A stretch of 49,134 bases of DNA from Phycisphaerae bacterium (GCA_018335035.1 JAGXKT010000018.1:1-49134); one strand, 5' to 3'. Counted from the first letter of the stretch, positions 16,265-24,969 are shown. The notes: generated from the sequence alone by a model not told the origin. A program made the numbers and translations.

Positions 16265-18289
16265 ATGAATATCTCCCTCAACTGGCTGACCGATCTGCTG
16301 GACCTGGGCCCTGTCGGTGGCGTGCCGCCGGCCGACCAACTGGGAGAATTCTTCACGCGCATCGGGCTCAACTGCGAAGGCATCACAAAAACGGACGCCG
16401 ACGTCGTGTTCGACCTGGAGGTCACTTCCAACCGTCCGGACCTGCTGGGGCATCTGGGCGTGGCGCGGGAGCTGGCGGCCGCGACGGGAGCGACGTTCAC
16501 GCCGGCGGCGATACCCGAGCTTCCGACGACCGGTCGCATTGAGGAGTTCACGCGCGTCGACGTCGAGTGCCCCAAGCTCTGCCCGCGGTACACGGCACGG
16601 GTCATCCGCGGCGTGACTGTCAAGCCCAGCCCGTCGTGGCTGGTGGAGCGTCTGGAAGCGGTCGGCTTGCGGAGCGTCAACAACGTCGTGGACGTAACGA
16701 ACTACGTGTTGATGGAGTACTCCCAGCCACTGCACAGCTTCGATTGCGACAAGCTCGCCGACGGGCGGATCGTCGTCCGCCGCGGGCGCGACGGCGAGAC
16801 GCTGACCAGCATTGACGAGACCGAGTGCCGCCTGACGGGCGACATGTGCATCATCGCCGACGCCGAGCGCCCCGTGGCGATCGCCGGCGTGATGGGCGGA
16901 CTGAGCACCGAGGTCACCGGCGAGACGACCAACGTACTCATCGAGTCGGCGCAGTTCGACCCGTTGACGACACGACGCACGTCGCGGGCGCTGGGAATTC
17001 TCTCCGAGAGCAACTACCGTTTCGAGCGCGGCGTGGACCCCGTCGCGGTGGAGACCGCGTCGCGACGGGCCTGCCAACTGATTCTCGACGTCGCCGGCGG
17101 GGACCTGGCCGGTGGGCTCTGCGACGTCTGGGCCGAACCATTCGCCGCCCCCGAGGTCATCCTGCGGCCGGCGCGATGCAGCGCCCTGCTGGGCCTGGAT
17201 GTGCCGGCCGAGCGGCAGGCAGAACTGCTGGGGCGGCTCGATCTGTCGCCCCGAAGCGACGACGGGCGAATCGTCTGCAGCATCCCGCCCCACCGCGCAG
17301 ACCTGCGGCGCGAGGCGGACCTGATCGAGGAGGTCGCCCGCCTCGTCGGCTACGATGACATCCCCGTCGCCTCCGGCGTCCGCCACGCGGTGCCCGCCGC
17401 CGGGCGCACGCAACACGTCCGCCGGATCGTCGCCCGCACCCTCGCGGCCGCAGGGTTCGACGAAGCCGTCACGTTCTCCTTCGTGGACGCGGACGAAGCC
17501 GTTCTGTTCGGTTTCGACGCCCACGTGCGCGTAGACCCGACCGTCCGCCGGACGAACAACGTGCTGCGCCCGACGCTGCTGCCAAGCTTGCTGTCTGCCT
17601 GCAAGACCAACCAGAACGCCGGCAACGAAGACCTGCGGCTCTACGAGCTGGCCGCGGTGTTCCCCCCGCATTCCGGTGGCTTGGACGAGGCGGGCCTGCC
17701 CGACGAGCGAACGGACGTGGCGCTGGTGACGACCGGTACGCTGCGCTCACTGCGCGGCGCGGTGGAGGTCCTGGTCGAAGCGGTGGCACCCTCGGCACGC
17801 CTCGAGGTACGCCCGACTGAGATCACGGGGCTCGCCGCCGGCGGCGAGGTGCTGCTGGACGGCGCGCCCGTGGGGATCATCGGACGGGCCTCGGGGGCGG
17901 TTCTGGACTACTACGGGCTGGTGCAGCCGGTGACGTGCGCGACCGTGGCGCTGGGGCCTTTGATGCGTGCGGCCGAACTCATCCGCACGTACCAGCCGCT
18001 GCCGAGCTACCCGGCCGTGGAGCGAGACCTGTCGCTCGTCGTGGACGAGTCGGTCACGTGGCAGGAGTTGTCGGCCGCGATCACGGCGGTCGAGCAGCCG
18101 CTGCGCGTGGGGTTGGACTACGTCACGGCGTATCGCGGCAAACCCATTGCGGCCGGGCGAAAGAGCGTCACGGTCCGATTGAGCTACCGCAGCGACGAAA
18201 GCACACTCCGCGGCGAGCAGGTGGACGAGCAGGTTGCCGCCGTCACCGACGCGCTGAGCAAGACGCTCTCGGCCGAATTGCGCGCCTGA
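16265..18289 (+). CDS. pheT: Phenylalanine--tRNA ligase beta subunit without the tRNA-binding (EMAP) insert
   Basis: PheT pairs with PheS to charge tRNA-Phe; the beta subunit holds editing (B3/B4) and tRNA anticodon-binding domains. Here residues 1-40 (MNISLNWLTDLL...RIGLNCEGI) pass directly to FDLEVTSNRPDLLGHLGVAREL, whereas E. coli-type PheT has about 110 residues of OB-fold tRNA_bind domain between them. The rest is complete: B3/B4 core, B5 (about 275-350), catalytic-like domain, and the C-terminal ferredoxin-fold anticodon-binding domain (LPSYPAVERDLSLVVDE). The length is 674 against about 790-800. GAAGGA precedes ATG 16265. pheS is not next to it. Confidence 0.95.
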   Translation: MNISLNWLTDLLDLGPVGGVPPADQLGEFFTRIGLNCEGITKTDADVVFDLEVTSNRPDLLGHLGVARELAAATGATFTPAAIPELPTTGRIEEFTRVDVECPKLCPRYTARVIRGVTVKPSPSWLVERLEAVGLRSVNNVVDVTNYVLMEYSQPLHSFDCDKLADGRIVVRRGRDGETLTSIDETECRLTGDMCIIADAERPVAIAGVMGGLSTEVTGETTNVLIESAQFDPLTTRRTSRALGILSESNYRFERGVDPVAVETASRRACQLILDVAGGDLAGGLCDVWAEPFAAPEVILRPARCSALLGLDVPAERQAELLGRLDLSPRSDDGRIVCSIPPHRADLRREADLIEEVARLVGYDDIPVASGVRHAVPAAGRTQHVRRIVARTLAAAGFDEAVTFSFVDADEAVLFGFDAHVRVDPTVRRTNNVLRPTLLPSLLSACKTNQNAGNEDLRLYELAAVFPPHSGGLDEAGLPDERTDVALVTTGTLRSLRGAVEVLVEAVAPSARLEVRPTEITGLAAGGEVLLDGAPVGIIGRASGAVLDYYGLVQPVTCATVALGPLMRAAELIRTYQPLPSYPAVERDLSLVVDESVTWQELSAAITAVEQPLRVGLDYVTAYRGKPIAAGRKSVTVRLSYRSDESTLRGEQVDEQVAAVTDALSKTLSAELRA

Positions 18290-18296
18290 CCGCAAC

Positions 18297-18317
18297 GCCG
18301 CTCAAGCTTGCGGCTTT
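18297..18317 (+). terminator. Possible terminator after pheT
   Basis: GCCGC (18297-18301) can pair with GCGGC (18310-18314), leaving an 8-nt loop, and is followed by TTT. The stem is short, and the T run coincides with the -35 of the promoter proposed for the next RNA gene. Confidence 0.27.
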
Positions 18318-18344
18318 GGCGTCCGATGAACTCTGTGGTACCAT
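18315..18344 (+). promoter_or_regulatory. Promoter of the 6S-like RNA (extended -10)
   Basis: TTTGGC (18315-18320) is followed after 18 bp by TACCAT (18339-18344), which is preceded by TGn (TG at 18336-18337), giving an extended -10. A start about 7-8 nt downstream, near 18352, would begin exactly at the 5' side of the folded RNA. Confidence 0.45.
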
Positions 18345-18351
18345 TCAGTGG

Positions 18352-18524
18352 CACCGAAAGCGCCTCTGCGGTGACCGACGGCGCCCCACGAAAAAAGAAC
18401 CGACACGCCTATTACCGGGAAGCGGATCGCGCCGGCCGAGGTCGGCGGGTATGCTGCCCACCTGAAACGTAATGGGTTCTTTCGCGGTGGAGCGCACCGG
18501 CACGGCGCGGAGGCCTTTCTTTTT
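18352..18524 (+). ncRNA. ssrS: Probable 6S RNA
   Basis: 6S RNA mimics an open promoter and sequesters sigma-70 RNA polymerase. No protein-like frame spans this stretch, but it folds as a long rod. GCCTC (18362-18366) pairs with GAGGC (18510-18514), and GCGGTG just inside faces CACCGGC. The apical arm contains GGTCGGCGGGTATGCTG, close in order and sequence to the GGTTGGTGAGCATGCTC arm of E. coli 6S. The 3' side has CCACC-U-GAAA pairing with UUUC-GC-GGUGG (18458-18490), matching the CACCUUGAACC hairpin position. GAACCGAC on the 5' side matches the GAGCCGAU of E. coli. It ends in CTTTCTTTTT. The comparison is from memory. Confidence 0.65.
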
Positions 18525-18779
18525 GCGCCGCCGCCCCTTCACAAACGGGCACGTCGGGAGGCGTTTCGGGCGGAGTCCTCAGTTTCTCGCGATCCGAACG
18601 CCATCTTAGCGCCGGCTTGACCGCCCGCCGCTAGTATGACGTGCGAACGGAGGATACCCGACGCACCCCGGCGGGCCCGCCGCGAGGGACGCCGGCCCGG
18701 CCGGGCCTGTTGCCCCGCCAGCCGCCACATGCGGACGAATAGATCGCACGGCATTGGAGCGACGGTCGTGAGAAGCGTA

Positions 18780-18890
18780 ATGACCAAGCTTAACCGCCTT
18801 TACGCCACCCTCGCCGACGTGCGGGAAATGGTGTTCTTCGCCGTCGCGGCGGTCGCCGTTCTGGCGATGGTCTGGCGCGGACTCCACTGA
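18780..18890 (+). CDS. Small single-span membrane protein, 36 residues
   Basis: ATG 18780 opens a 36-codon frame, MTKLNRLYATLADVREM followed by a hydrophobic stretch of about 16 residues (18-33) and a short RGLH tail. A GAGAAG purine stretch precedes the start. A charged amphipathic N-terminus and one membrane helix are all that can be seen. It lies 29 bp upstream of the next gene and may be co-transcribed with it. The 255 bp between the 6S RNA and this start contains GC-rich palindromes (about 18670-18710) but no gene that I can support. Confidence 0.45.
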   Translation: MTKLNRLYATLADVREMVFFAVAAVAVLAMVWRGLH

Positions 18891-18919
18891 AGAGGCGTCC
18901 ACGAAGGTCTACCGAACCG

Positions 18920-19270
18920 ATGGACCCCCCGCTGCGAGAAATCTGGAAGCTCCGGGCCGTCAAACCCTACGATCAGGCCCACACGCATCTGCTTGTCGGG
19001 CGCGTCCTGCAGCGCGATCCCATGGCCGTGAAATTGCTGTGCCGCTCGTTCCATTTCGGGCGCGTCGTCAGCGGCCCGCGCGACATCAACGTGGGGGAAA
19101 TCGCGACGCGTGTCATCCCGTGGACGCGAATTGAGATCATCAACGTGCTCCCGGAGAGCTTCGACTTCAAGGGCGCCCGCGTCACGCTCGACAAGCGGGG
19201 TCACGTGGTCTACTCCGACGGGCACGCCGCCTGCGTGCTGGTCACGATCGGACAGCACCAGGCGTTTTGA
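18920..19270 (+). CDS. Hypothetical protein, 116 residues
   Basis: I do not recognise this protein. It has no signal peptide or membrane segment. The sequence alternates short beta-like stretches (HLLVGRVLQ, RVVSGPRDINVGEI, RIEIINVLPESFDFKGARVTL, HVVYSDGHAACVLV), suggesting a small all-beta or alpha/beta fold. ATG 18920 is the first in-frame ATG after the previous gene, 29 bp downstream. Codon use is like its neighbours and it sits in a same-strand run with the photolyase, so it is probably real. Confidence 0.55.
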   Translation: MDPPLREIWKLRAVKPYDQAHTHLLVGRVLQRDPMAVKLLCRSFHFGRVVSGPRDINVGEIATRVIPWTRIEIINVLPESFDFKGARVTLDKRGHVVYSDGHAACVLVTIGQHQAF

Positions 19271-19357
19271 CGCCGTTCGACCGTTGCCACGCGCGGGCGC
19301 ATTTGGGCTACAATACGCACGCGTGGCCACCTCAGGCCGGAGGCGCGCGCCGCGCAA

Positions 19358-20719
19358 ATGCCCATGATCGAGCCGCAGCGCATCCAGGCCCTTAACGACG
19401 CGCCCGTCGCCCGAGACCGGCGCTGCGTTCTGTATTGGATGCAGGCCTCGCAGCGCGCCGGCAGCAATCACGCCCTGGAGCATGCCTGCCGCCAGGCCGA
19501 CGAGCTCAAGCTGCCCGTGGTCGTCTGCTTCGCCCTGACCGACGATTACCCCGATGCGAACGAGCGGCATTACGCCTTCATGCTCGAGGGGCTCACCGAG
19601 ACCGCCGCCCAACTGGAGCAGCGCGGCGTCCGGTTCGTGCTGCGTCGCGGCCGGCCGCCGGAGGTCGTCGCGGACCTGGCCGAGAAGGCGGCGCTGATCA
19701 TCTGCGACGCGGCGTATCTGCGGCATCAGCGTCAATGGCGGCGTCAGGTCGCCCGCACGGCTGATTGCCGCGTCGAGCGGGTCGAGGCCGACGTGGTCGT
19801 GCCCGTCGCCGTCGTCAGCGATAAGACCGAGTACGCCGCGCGGACCATTCGCCCGCGGCACCGGCGGCACTGGGAGCGGTTCCTGACGCCGCTGGAGCAG
19901 GCCGGTCCGCGGCGCGATTCGCTGGCGATGCGGCTGGACGGGTTGCCGCCCGACGACTCTGCCGCGCTGCTGGCGCGGCTGGACATCGACCGATCCGTGC
20001 AGCGGACGGACCACTACCACGGCGGCACGCGCCGCGCGCGACAGCGCCTGAAGGCGTTCGTGCGCGACGCGCTGGGGCGCTATGTCGACGAGCGATCCGA
20101 CCCGTCACTCGGCGTCGCCAGCCGACTCAGCGCCTACCTGCATTTCGGACAGATCGCGCCGGTCGAGATCGCCTGCGCCGTCCGCGACGCCGACGTGCCC
20201 GAGCCGGCAAAGGAGGCCTACCTCGAGGAGTTGCTCATCCGACGTGAGTTGGCCGTCAACTTCGCGTTCCATAATCCGCAGTATGACCGCTGGCGCGGGC
20301 TGCCGAGCTGGGCGCGGGCGACGCTCGAGGCCCACAAGTCCGACGCGCGTCCGGCCGTGTACACTTTCGCCCAGCTCGAGGCCGGCGACACGCACGACGC
20401 TTACTGGAACGCGGCGATGCGCGAGATGGTCGTCACCGGCGCGATGCACAACACCATGCGCATGTACTGGGGCAAGAAGATCATCGAGTGGACCCGCTCG
20501 CCGCGAACGGCGTTTCGCTGGATGCGCACGCTGAACAACCGGTACTTTCTCGATGGGCGCGACCCGTCCAGCTACGCGAACGTCGGCTGGTGCTTCGGCC
20601 TGCACGACCGCCCCTGGGCCGAGCGCGACGTGTTCGGCACGGTGCGCTATATGTCGGCCGGAGGGCTGGAACGAAAGTACGACATCGACAGCTACGTGCG
20701 GCAATGCGCCGCGCTGTGA
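19358..20719 (+). CDS. phr: Class II deoxyribodipyrimidine (CPD) photolyase
   Basis: This enzyme uses FADH- and blue light to split cyclobutane pyrimidine dimers. The 453-residue protein is of class II, the type found in animals, plants and some bacteria. Hallmarks are the N-terminal VLYWMQASQRAGSNHAL (about 29-45), LLIRRELAVNFAFHN (about 298-312), MRMYWGKKIIEWT (about 368-380), the FAD-region LNNRYFLDGRDPSSYANVGW and the late FGTVRYMSAGGLERKYD. The Rossmann-type antenna domain is residues 20-170. The next gene (an FAD-dependent oxidoreductase) starts 18 bp downstream. Confidence 0.93.
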   Translation: MPMIEPQRIQALNDAPVARDRRCVLYWMQASQRAGSNHALEHACRQADELKLPVVVCFALTDDYPDANERHYAFMLEGLTETAAQLEQRGVRFVLRRGRPPEVVADLAEKAALIICDAAYLRHQRQWRRQVARTADCRVERVEADVVVPVAVVSDKTEYAARTIRPRHRRHWERFLTPLEQAGPRRDSLAMRLDGLPPDDSAALLARLDIDRSVQRTDHYHGGTRRARQRLKAFVRDALGRYVDERSDPSLGVASRLSAYLHFGQIAPVEIACAVRDADVPEPAKEAYLEELLIRRELAVNFAFHNPQYDRWRGLPSWARATLEAHKSDARPAVYTFAQLEAGDTHDAYWNAAMREMVVTGAMHNTMRMYWGKKIIEWTRSPRTAFRWMRTLNNRYFLDGRDPSSYANVGWCFGLHDRPWAERDVFGTVRYMSAGGLERKYDIDSYVRQCAAL

Positions 20720-20737
20720 TACGAAAGCAACCACACC

Positions 20738-22003
20738 ATGCCAAACGAACCGTATGACGTCATCGTGGTCGGCGGCGGCACGGCCGGGGTCATCGCCGCC
20801 GTTCAGGCCGGGCGCGTCGGCGCCCGAACGCTGCTGATCGAGAAGAACGGCCTGCTGGGCGGGACCGTCACGGCCGCCGGCGTATCGTACCCGGGACGGT
20901 TTCACGGGCGCGGGCGGCAGGTCGTCGCGGGGATCGGTTGGGAGCTGGTGACGCGCTGTGTCGCCGAGGCGGGCGCGGCGCTGCCGGATTGCACCACGGA
21001 TACCGGCTCGATGGGCCCGCAAATCCGCATCAACGTGCCGCTGTACGCCGCCCTGTGCGACGAGATGTGCCTCGACGCCGGCGTGGCGCTGTGGCTGCAC
21101 ACCATGCCCGCCGCCGTCGGGCGGGCCGACGGGCTGTGGCGGCCGTCCGTGTGCACCAAGACCGGCCTGTGCGAGGTTCAGGGCAAAACGCTCATCGACT
21201 GCACCGGCGACGCGAATGTCGTGACGCTGGCGGGGTTTGAGGTCGTCCGCCCGGAGACGGTTCAGCCGGGCACGCTGAGTTGTCGGCTGTCGGGCTATGA
21301 TGCCAACGCGCTGGACTACGACGCGCTGGACGCGGCCTTTGCGGCTGAGGTCGCCGCCGGGCGGCTCGCCCACGGCGACGGCGGCTGGAACGCCGAGGCG
21401 CCGCAGGTGCGAAGGTTTCTGAGGACCCGCGGCGACAACGCCAACCACATCCTCGGCATTCGCGCCGAGGACTCGGCCGGACGGACCGCGATGGAACTGG
21501 CCGGGCGGCGGGCGCTGCTGCGCGTCTATCGCTGGCTGCGGACGCAGCCGGGGCTGGAGAACCTGCGGATCGACTGGGTCGCTCCGGAAGCCGGCGTGCG
21601 CGAGACCGTCGTCATCGCCGGCGAGACGACCATCACCGAGCGCGACTACATCGCCGGGCGCGTCTGGGACGACTCCCTGTGCTACGCCATGTACGGCATC
21701 GACATGCACACTGACGACGGCGCGGGCGTGCACGGCTGGCCCCCGGAAGAGGGCAAGGTGCCTACGGTGCCGCGTGGTGCGTTGCTCCCGGTCGGCAGCG
21801 AGAACCTCCTCGTCGCCGGTCGATGCGTCTCCAGCGACCGCGTGGCGAACTCCGCGCTGCGCGTCGAGGGCTCGTGCCTGGCGATGGGCCAGGCCGCCGG
21901 AGCCGTCGCGGCGCTGGCGGCGCGGAACGACATCGCAGTCGGAGCCGTCCCGATGGCTGACATCCGCGATCTGTTGACGGAGCACGGCGCCGTCGTGCCG
22001 TAA
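20738..22003 (+). CDS. FAD-dependent oxidoreductase (FAD_oxidored family)
   Basis: The 421-residue protein starts with a dinucleotide-binding motif YDVIVVGGGTAGVIAA (6-21), followed by the acidic end of the second strand (LLIEKN) and LLGGTVTAAGV. The C-terminal half has the second FAD contact LLVAGRCVSSDRVANSALRVEG (about 349-370), typical of the FAD_oxidored (PF12831-like) group, many of which are found in Planctomycetes and act on unknown organic substrates. No signal peptide is visible. It may be co-transcribed with the photolyase 18 bp upstream, but a functional link is not evident. Confidence 0.82.
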   Translation: MPNEPYDVIVVGGGTAGVIAAVQAGRVGARTLLIEKNGLLGGTVTAAGVSYPGRFHGRGRQVVAGIGWELVTRCVAEAGAALPDCTTDTGSMGPQIRINVPLYAALCDEMCLDAGVALWLHTMPAAVGRADGLWRPSVCTKTGLCEVQGKTLIDCTGDANVVTLAGFEVVRPETVQPGTLSCRLSGYDANALDYDALDAAFAAEVAAGRLAHGDGGWNAEAPQVRRFLRTRGDNANHILGIRAEDSAGRTAMELAGRRALLRVYRWLRTQPGLENLRIDWVAPEAGVRETVVIAGETTITERDYIAGRVWDDSLCYAMYGIDMHTDDGAGVHGWPPEEGKVPTVPRGALLPVGSENLLVAGRCVSSDRVANSALRVEGSCLAMGQAAGAVAALAARNDIAVGAVPMADIRDLLTEHGAVVP

Positions 22004-22010
22004 ACGCCGC

Positions 22011-22868
22011 CTACCGGCGCGACGGACGCAAGCGACGTATCAGGGTCGAACCGCCCAGCATGAGCAGGTACACCGCTCCGGCCAGGACGATGGTGGTCGC
22101 CCCGGGCGGCAGGTTCGGGCTATAGCTGATCGCCAGCCCGCCGAGCACGAGCACCACCGACAGGGCCGCCGCGGCCAGCATGAGCTGCCACAGGCGGCGG
22201 GTGAACACGGCCGCCGTTGCCACCGGCAGCGTCAGCAGGGCGATGACCAGCACGATGCCCACGACGCTGACGAGCGTCACGACGCTCAGGGCCGTCAGGA
22301 TCAACAGCAGCAGGTAGTACGCCTCGACCCGTAGGCCACGCGTGCGGGCGAACTCCTCGTCGAAGCAGATCGCCAGGAACTGCTTGTAGAAGGCGGTCGC
22401 CAGCAGGATGACCACGCCCGCCATTACCGCAGTCAACTTCAAGCTCTGCGGCGAGACCAGCGTGATGTTGCCGAACAGGTAGCTCATCAGGTCCTGGCGG
22501 TAGCCGGGCGTCGCCTGGATGAACAGCACGCCGACGGCCATGCCGAGCGCCCACAAGGCGCTGATGACTGTGTCCTCGCGCTGGCGGAAGCGCAGGGAGA
22601 CGATTCCGATAACAACTGCGGCGAGCACGGCCGCCAGGATCGCCCCGTGGAGCGGGTGGAGCCACGTCACGCCGCCGACGATGTGAGCATACCACGCGGC
22701 ACCCATGCCGCCGAGGACGCAATGGGCGATGCCCGCGCCGAGGTAGGTGATCCGCCGGACGACGACGAACGAGCCGACGACGCCGCAGGTGATGCCCGCC
22801 AGGGCGCCGGACGCGACCGCCCGTCGGAGGATGGGGGATTCGGTGAACGCGTGTAGAAACTCGATCAT
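22011..22868 (-). CDS. znuB: Metal (zinc/manganese) ABC transporter permease
   Basis: This 285-residue ABC-3 family permease has about eight membrane spans. Typical features are GALAGITCGVVGSFVVVRR near residues 21-39, the following LGAGIAHCVLGGMG, and the coupling segment FDEEFARTRGLRVE (about 168-181). It forms the membrane channel for the ATPase and lipoprotein encoded just upstream, overlapping the ATPase gene by 4 bp (ATGA). The His-rich binding protein suggests zinc, but manganese is possible. Confidence 0.9.
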   Translation of the reverse strand: MIEFLHAFTESPILRRAVASGALAGITCGVVGSFVVVRRITYLGAGIAHCVLGGMGAAWYAHIVGGVTWLHPLHGAILAAVLAAVVIGIVSLRFRQREDTVISALWALGMAVGVLFIQATPGYRQDLMSYLFGNITLVSPQSLKLTAVMAGVVILLATAFYKQFLAICFDEEFARTRGLRVEAYYLLLLILTALSVVTLVSVVGIVLVIALLTLPVATAAVFTRRLWQLMLAAAALSVVLVLGGLAISYSPNLPPGATTIVLAGAVYLLMLGGSTLIRRLRPSRR

Positions 22869-23605
22869 GCGTCCCTCCCGTCGCGGTCGTGGCGGACCAT
22901 GCGGACATCGGTGGCATAGAGATCGCGGAGCATCTCGCCGGTCAGTTCCTCGGTCGGATGGATCTCGGTCGTTCCCTTGACGCAGATCACCCGCCCGACC
23001 AACTGCGAAACGATGCCGATGTCGTGCGAGGTCATCACGATCGTCATCCGCTCGTTGAGCCGGCGGAGCAGGTCGTAGAGGCGCTGCTCGGCTGCAACGT
23101 CCAGACCCGCCGTCGGCTCGTCGAGCAACAGAAGCTCCGGCGACCCGACCAGAGCGCGGGCAATGATCGCCCGCTGCTGCTGCCCGCCGGACAGCGCCGC
23201 GAACGGTCGCCGGCGCAAATCCGCCAGGTCGACCTCCTCCAGCGCCTCCAGCGCCGCGGTGCGATCCATCCGCGTGAAAGGCCCGATCCGCCGCGTATGG
23301 CCCAGGCGACCCATGAGGACCACGTCGGTGACGCTGGCGGGGAACTGCGCATCGACGGCCGTGTGCTGCGGCGTGTAGCCGACGCGCCGACGCGCCTGTT
23401 CCGGTAGGGCACCCAGAACGCGCACCTGTCCGCGATCCGGATGCAGCAGCCCCAGGATGAGTTTCAGCAGCGTCGTCTTGCCGCCGCCGTTGGGGCCCAC
23501 GACGCTGATCATCTCACCGGGCGCGATTGTGAAGCGCGCCTCGCGCAGCACCGGTGCGGCGCCATAGCCGAACCACACGTCGGAGCATGCCACGGCCGGG
23601 GTCAC
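22865..23605 (-). CDS. znuC: Metal (zinc/manganese) ABC transporter ATP-binding protein
   Basis: The 246-residue ATPase has Walker A GPNGGGKTT (37-45), the Q-loop YTPQH, signature LSGGQQQR, Walker B LLLLDEPTAGLD and the switch His in MTSHD. The GTG at 23605 was chosen because it overlaps the znuA stop by 4 bp (GTGA), matching the coupling at its own 3' end. The longer frame upstream is out of register with znuA homology and Arg-rich. Confidence 0.9.
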   Translation of the reverse strand: MTPAVACSDVWFGYGAAPVLREARFTIAPGEMISVVGPNGGGKTTLLKLILGLLHPDRGQVRVLGALPEQARRRVGYTPQHTAVDAQFPASVTDVVLMGRLGHTRRIGPFTRMDRTAALEALEEVDLADLRRRPFAALSGGQQQRAIIARALVGSPELLLLDEPTAGLDVAAEQRLYDLLRRLNERMTIVMTSHDIGIVSQLVGRVICVKGTTEIHPTEELTGEMLRDLYATDVRMVRHDRDGRDA

Positions 23606-24552
23606 GGCGTCGGCGCTCCTTCGCCGCTCAGCTTCGCGCGGAGGGTGTTCGCCATCCGCCGCATATTGGCGACGTAGTCGCGCGCGAGCGGGTCCAGCGG
23701 CACCACTGCGATGGACACGTTGCGCCCCTGCCGCCGGCAGCGCTGCGCGATGGCGTCGGCCAGGGCGCGGGCGGCGCTGTCGGAGAATTGCGGCTGAACG
23801 AAAACCACGCGCACACCGTCCCGGCACGCCTGCTCGGCGAGGGCGACGATGCGCTTGTAGCTCGGCTCCTTGCCCTCAATTTCGACGGGGACCTGCTCGA
23901 GCCCGTAGTCAGCCGCCAGATAGCCGAAAGCGGGGTGGTAAACGTACATCTTCTCGCCGGCCAGGGGGGCGAGCGTCTCGGACAGCTCGTCGTCCAGGGC
24001 GTCCAGCTCCGCCCGGAAGCGCCGTAGATTGCTCCGGTAGGTCTCGGCATGCTCTTCGTCGACGGCGATCAGCGCCTCGGCTATGTTCGTCGCGATCCGC
24101 TTGACGCGGCGCGGCGAGAGCCAGACGTGCGGATCGGGCGCGCCGTGGTGGGCATGGTCGTGATCGTCACCGTGACCGCCGGCCGATCGCATCATGCGTT
24201 TCTCGATGCCGCGTGTGACGTCGACGACCCTCGGGCGACCGTCGGACGTGTCGATCCGACCCGCCAGGGCGTTCTCAAAGGGCACGCCGATGCGCAAGTA
24301 GAGCCGCGCGCCGTCCAGCGCGACCATCTGCTTCATGGGCGGGCTGTAGGTCGCCGGCGAATCGCCCGGTTCCAGCAGGCACCTGACGCGGACGCGCCCG
24401 CCGGCGATCGTCTCGACAAAGGTCGCCTGCGGGGGGATGCTCACGAAGACCTCACCGGCCGGCGGCGTCTGGTCCTTGCCTGCGTCCGAGCAGCCGCAGA
24501 CCACAACGACGCCGCCGCTGACCGCGAGTATGAGCCAGTGCACGAACCGCAT
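23602..24552 (-). CDS. znuA: Zinc-type ABC transporter substrate-binding lipoprotein
   Basis: This 316-residue protein has an N-terminal signal of 20 residues ending in VCG before lipid-modified Cys21. The ZnuA/TroA fold is seen in VSIPPQATFVETIAGGRV, the YSPPMKQM ligand region, DPHVWLSPRRV and YHPAFGYLAADYGLE. Between the first ligand domain and DPHVWLSP lies a His/Asp-rich loop, GGHGDDHDHAHHG (about 130-142), the charged flexible loop of zinc-specific members. It binds metal outside the membrane and delivers it to the permease. It is the first gene of the three; no Zur-box-like palindrome is evident upstream by eye. Confidence 0.92.
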   Translation of the reverse strand: MRFVHWLILAVSGGVVVVCGCSDAGKDQTPPAGEVFVSIPPQATFVETIAGGRVRVRCLLEPGDSPATYSPPMKQMVALDGARLYLRIGVPFENALAGRIDTSDGRPRVVDVTRGIEKRMMRSAGGHGDDHDHAHHGAPDPHVWLSPRRVKRIATNIAEALIAVDEEHAETYRSNLRRFRAELDALDDELSETLAPLAGEKMYVYHPAFGYLAADYGLEQVPVEIEGKEPSYKRIVALAEQACRDGVRVVFVQPQFSDSAARALADAIAQRCRRQGRNVSIAVVPLDPLARDYVANMRRMANTLRAKLSGEGAPTP

Positions 24553-24585
24553 GATCGGTGTCCTCCGAGGAACGGGGCTCGCGGG

Positions 24586-24969
24586 TTACGGCGACTCGGC
24601 GGCATCCGGCCGGGGGGGTATCACCACCACGTCGCCGACTTTTGGGGTGAAGCGCTGGTCGATGACGATGCCGCTGGCCCAACCCGGCGCCACGTCAAGG
24701 AGCTCCAGATTCGCCAGATGAAGCGCGCCGTGATAGATGGGCACCACCTGCCCCTTGTGCAGACCGTCAACACTCCCGCGGTTGACCGTCGCCAAGTCGT
24801 CTCGGAAGGCGACGAGGCGGCCCATCACGGCGACCGGTTGGTCGCTCTTCGGCGCTTCGGCGACCGGTTCGACGTCAGCGGTCGTTTCGTCCTGCGGCGT
24901 CCGTTGCGTCATCTGACAGCCGCTCATGGCGACCGCCAGCACCCATACGATGCTCTGTGCCGGTTTCAT
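24586..24969 (-). CDS. Small lipoprotein of unknown function
   Basis: The 127-residue protein has a short signal, MKPAQSIVWVLAVAMSG, and a lipobox Cys18. The mature part begins with an acidic Thr/Glu-rich linker (about 20-50), then a compact beta-rich domain: AVMGRLVAFRDDLATVNRGS, GLHKGQVVPIYHGALHLANLEL, GWASGIVIDQRFTPKVGDVVVIP. The last part resembles an SH3-like or FlgT-like outer surface domain, in which 'VNRGSVDGLHKGQVVPI' recalls proteins with repeated G-x-x-x-G-x-x-V turns. AAGGGAG lies upstream of ATG 24969. It is 33 bp upstream of znuA's start and could be transcribed through to it. Confidence 0.65.
   Translation of the reverse strand: MKPAQSIVWVLAVAMSGCQMTQRTPQDETTADVEPVAEAPKSDQPVAVMGRLVAFRDDLATVNRGSVDGLHKGQVVPIYHGALHLANLELLDVAPGWASGIVIDQRFTPKVGDVVVIPPRPDAAESP

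Noticed and set aside
18660-18720. Second structured RNA (SRP or similar) in the GC-rich palindromes before the 36-residue gene
   Set aside because: The palindromes are short, no SRP GGAAGC...GCA motif is arranged properly, and such palindromes are common by chance at this GC content.
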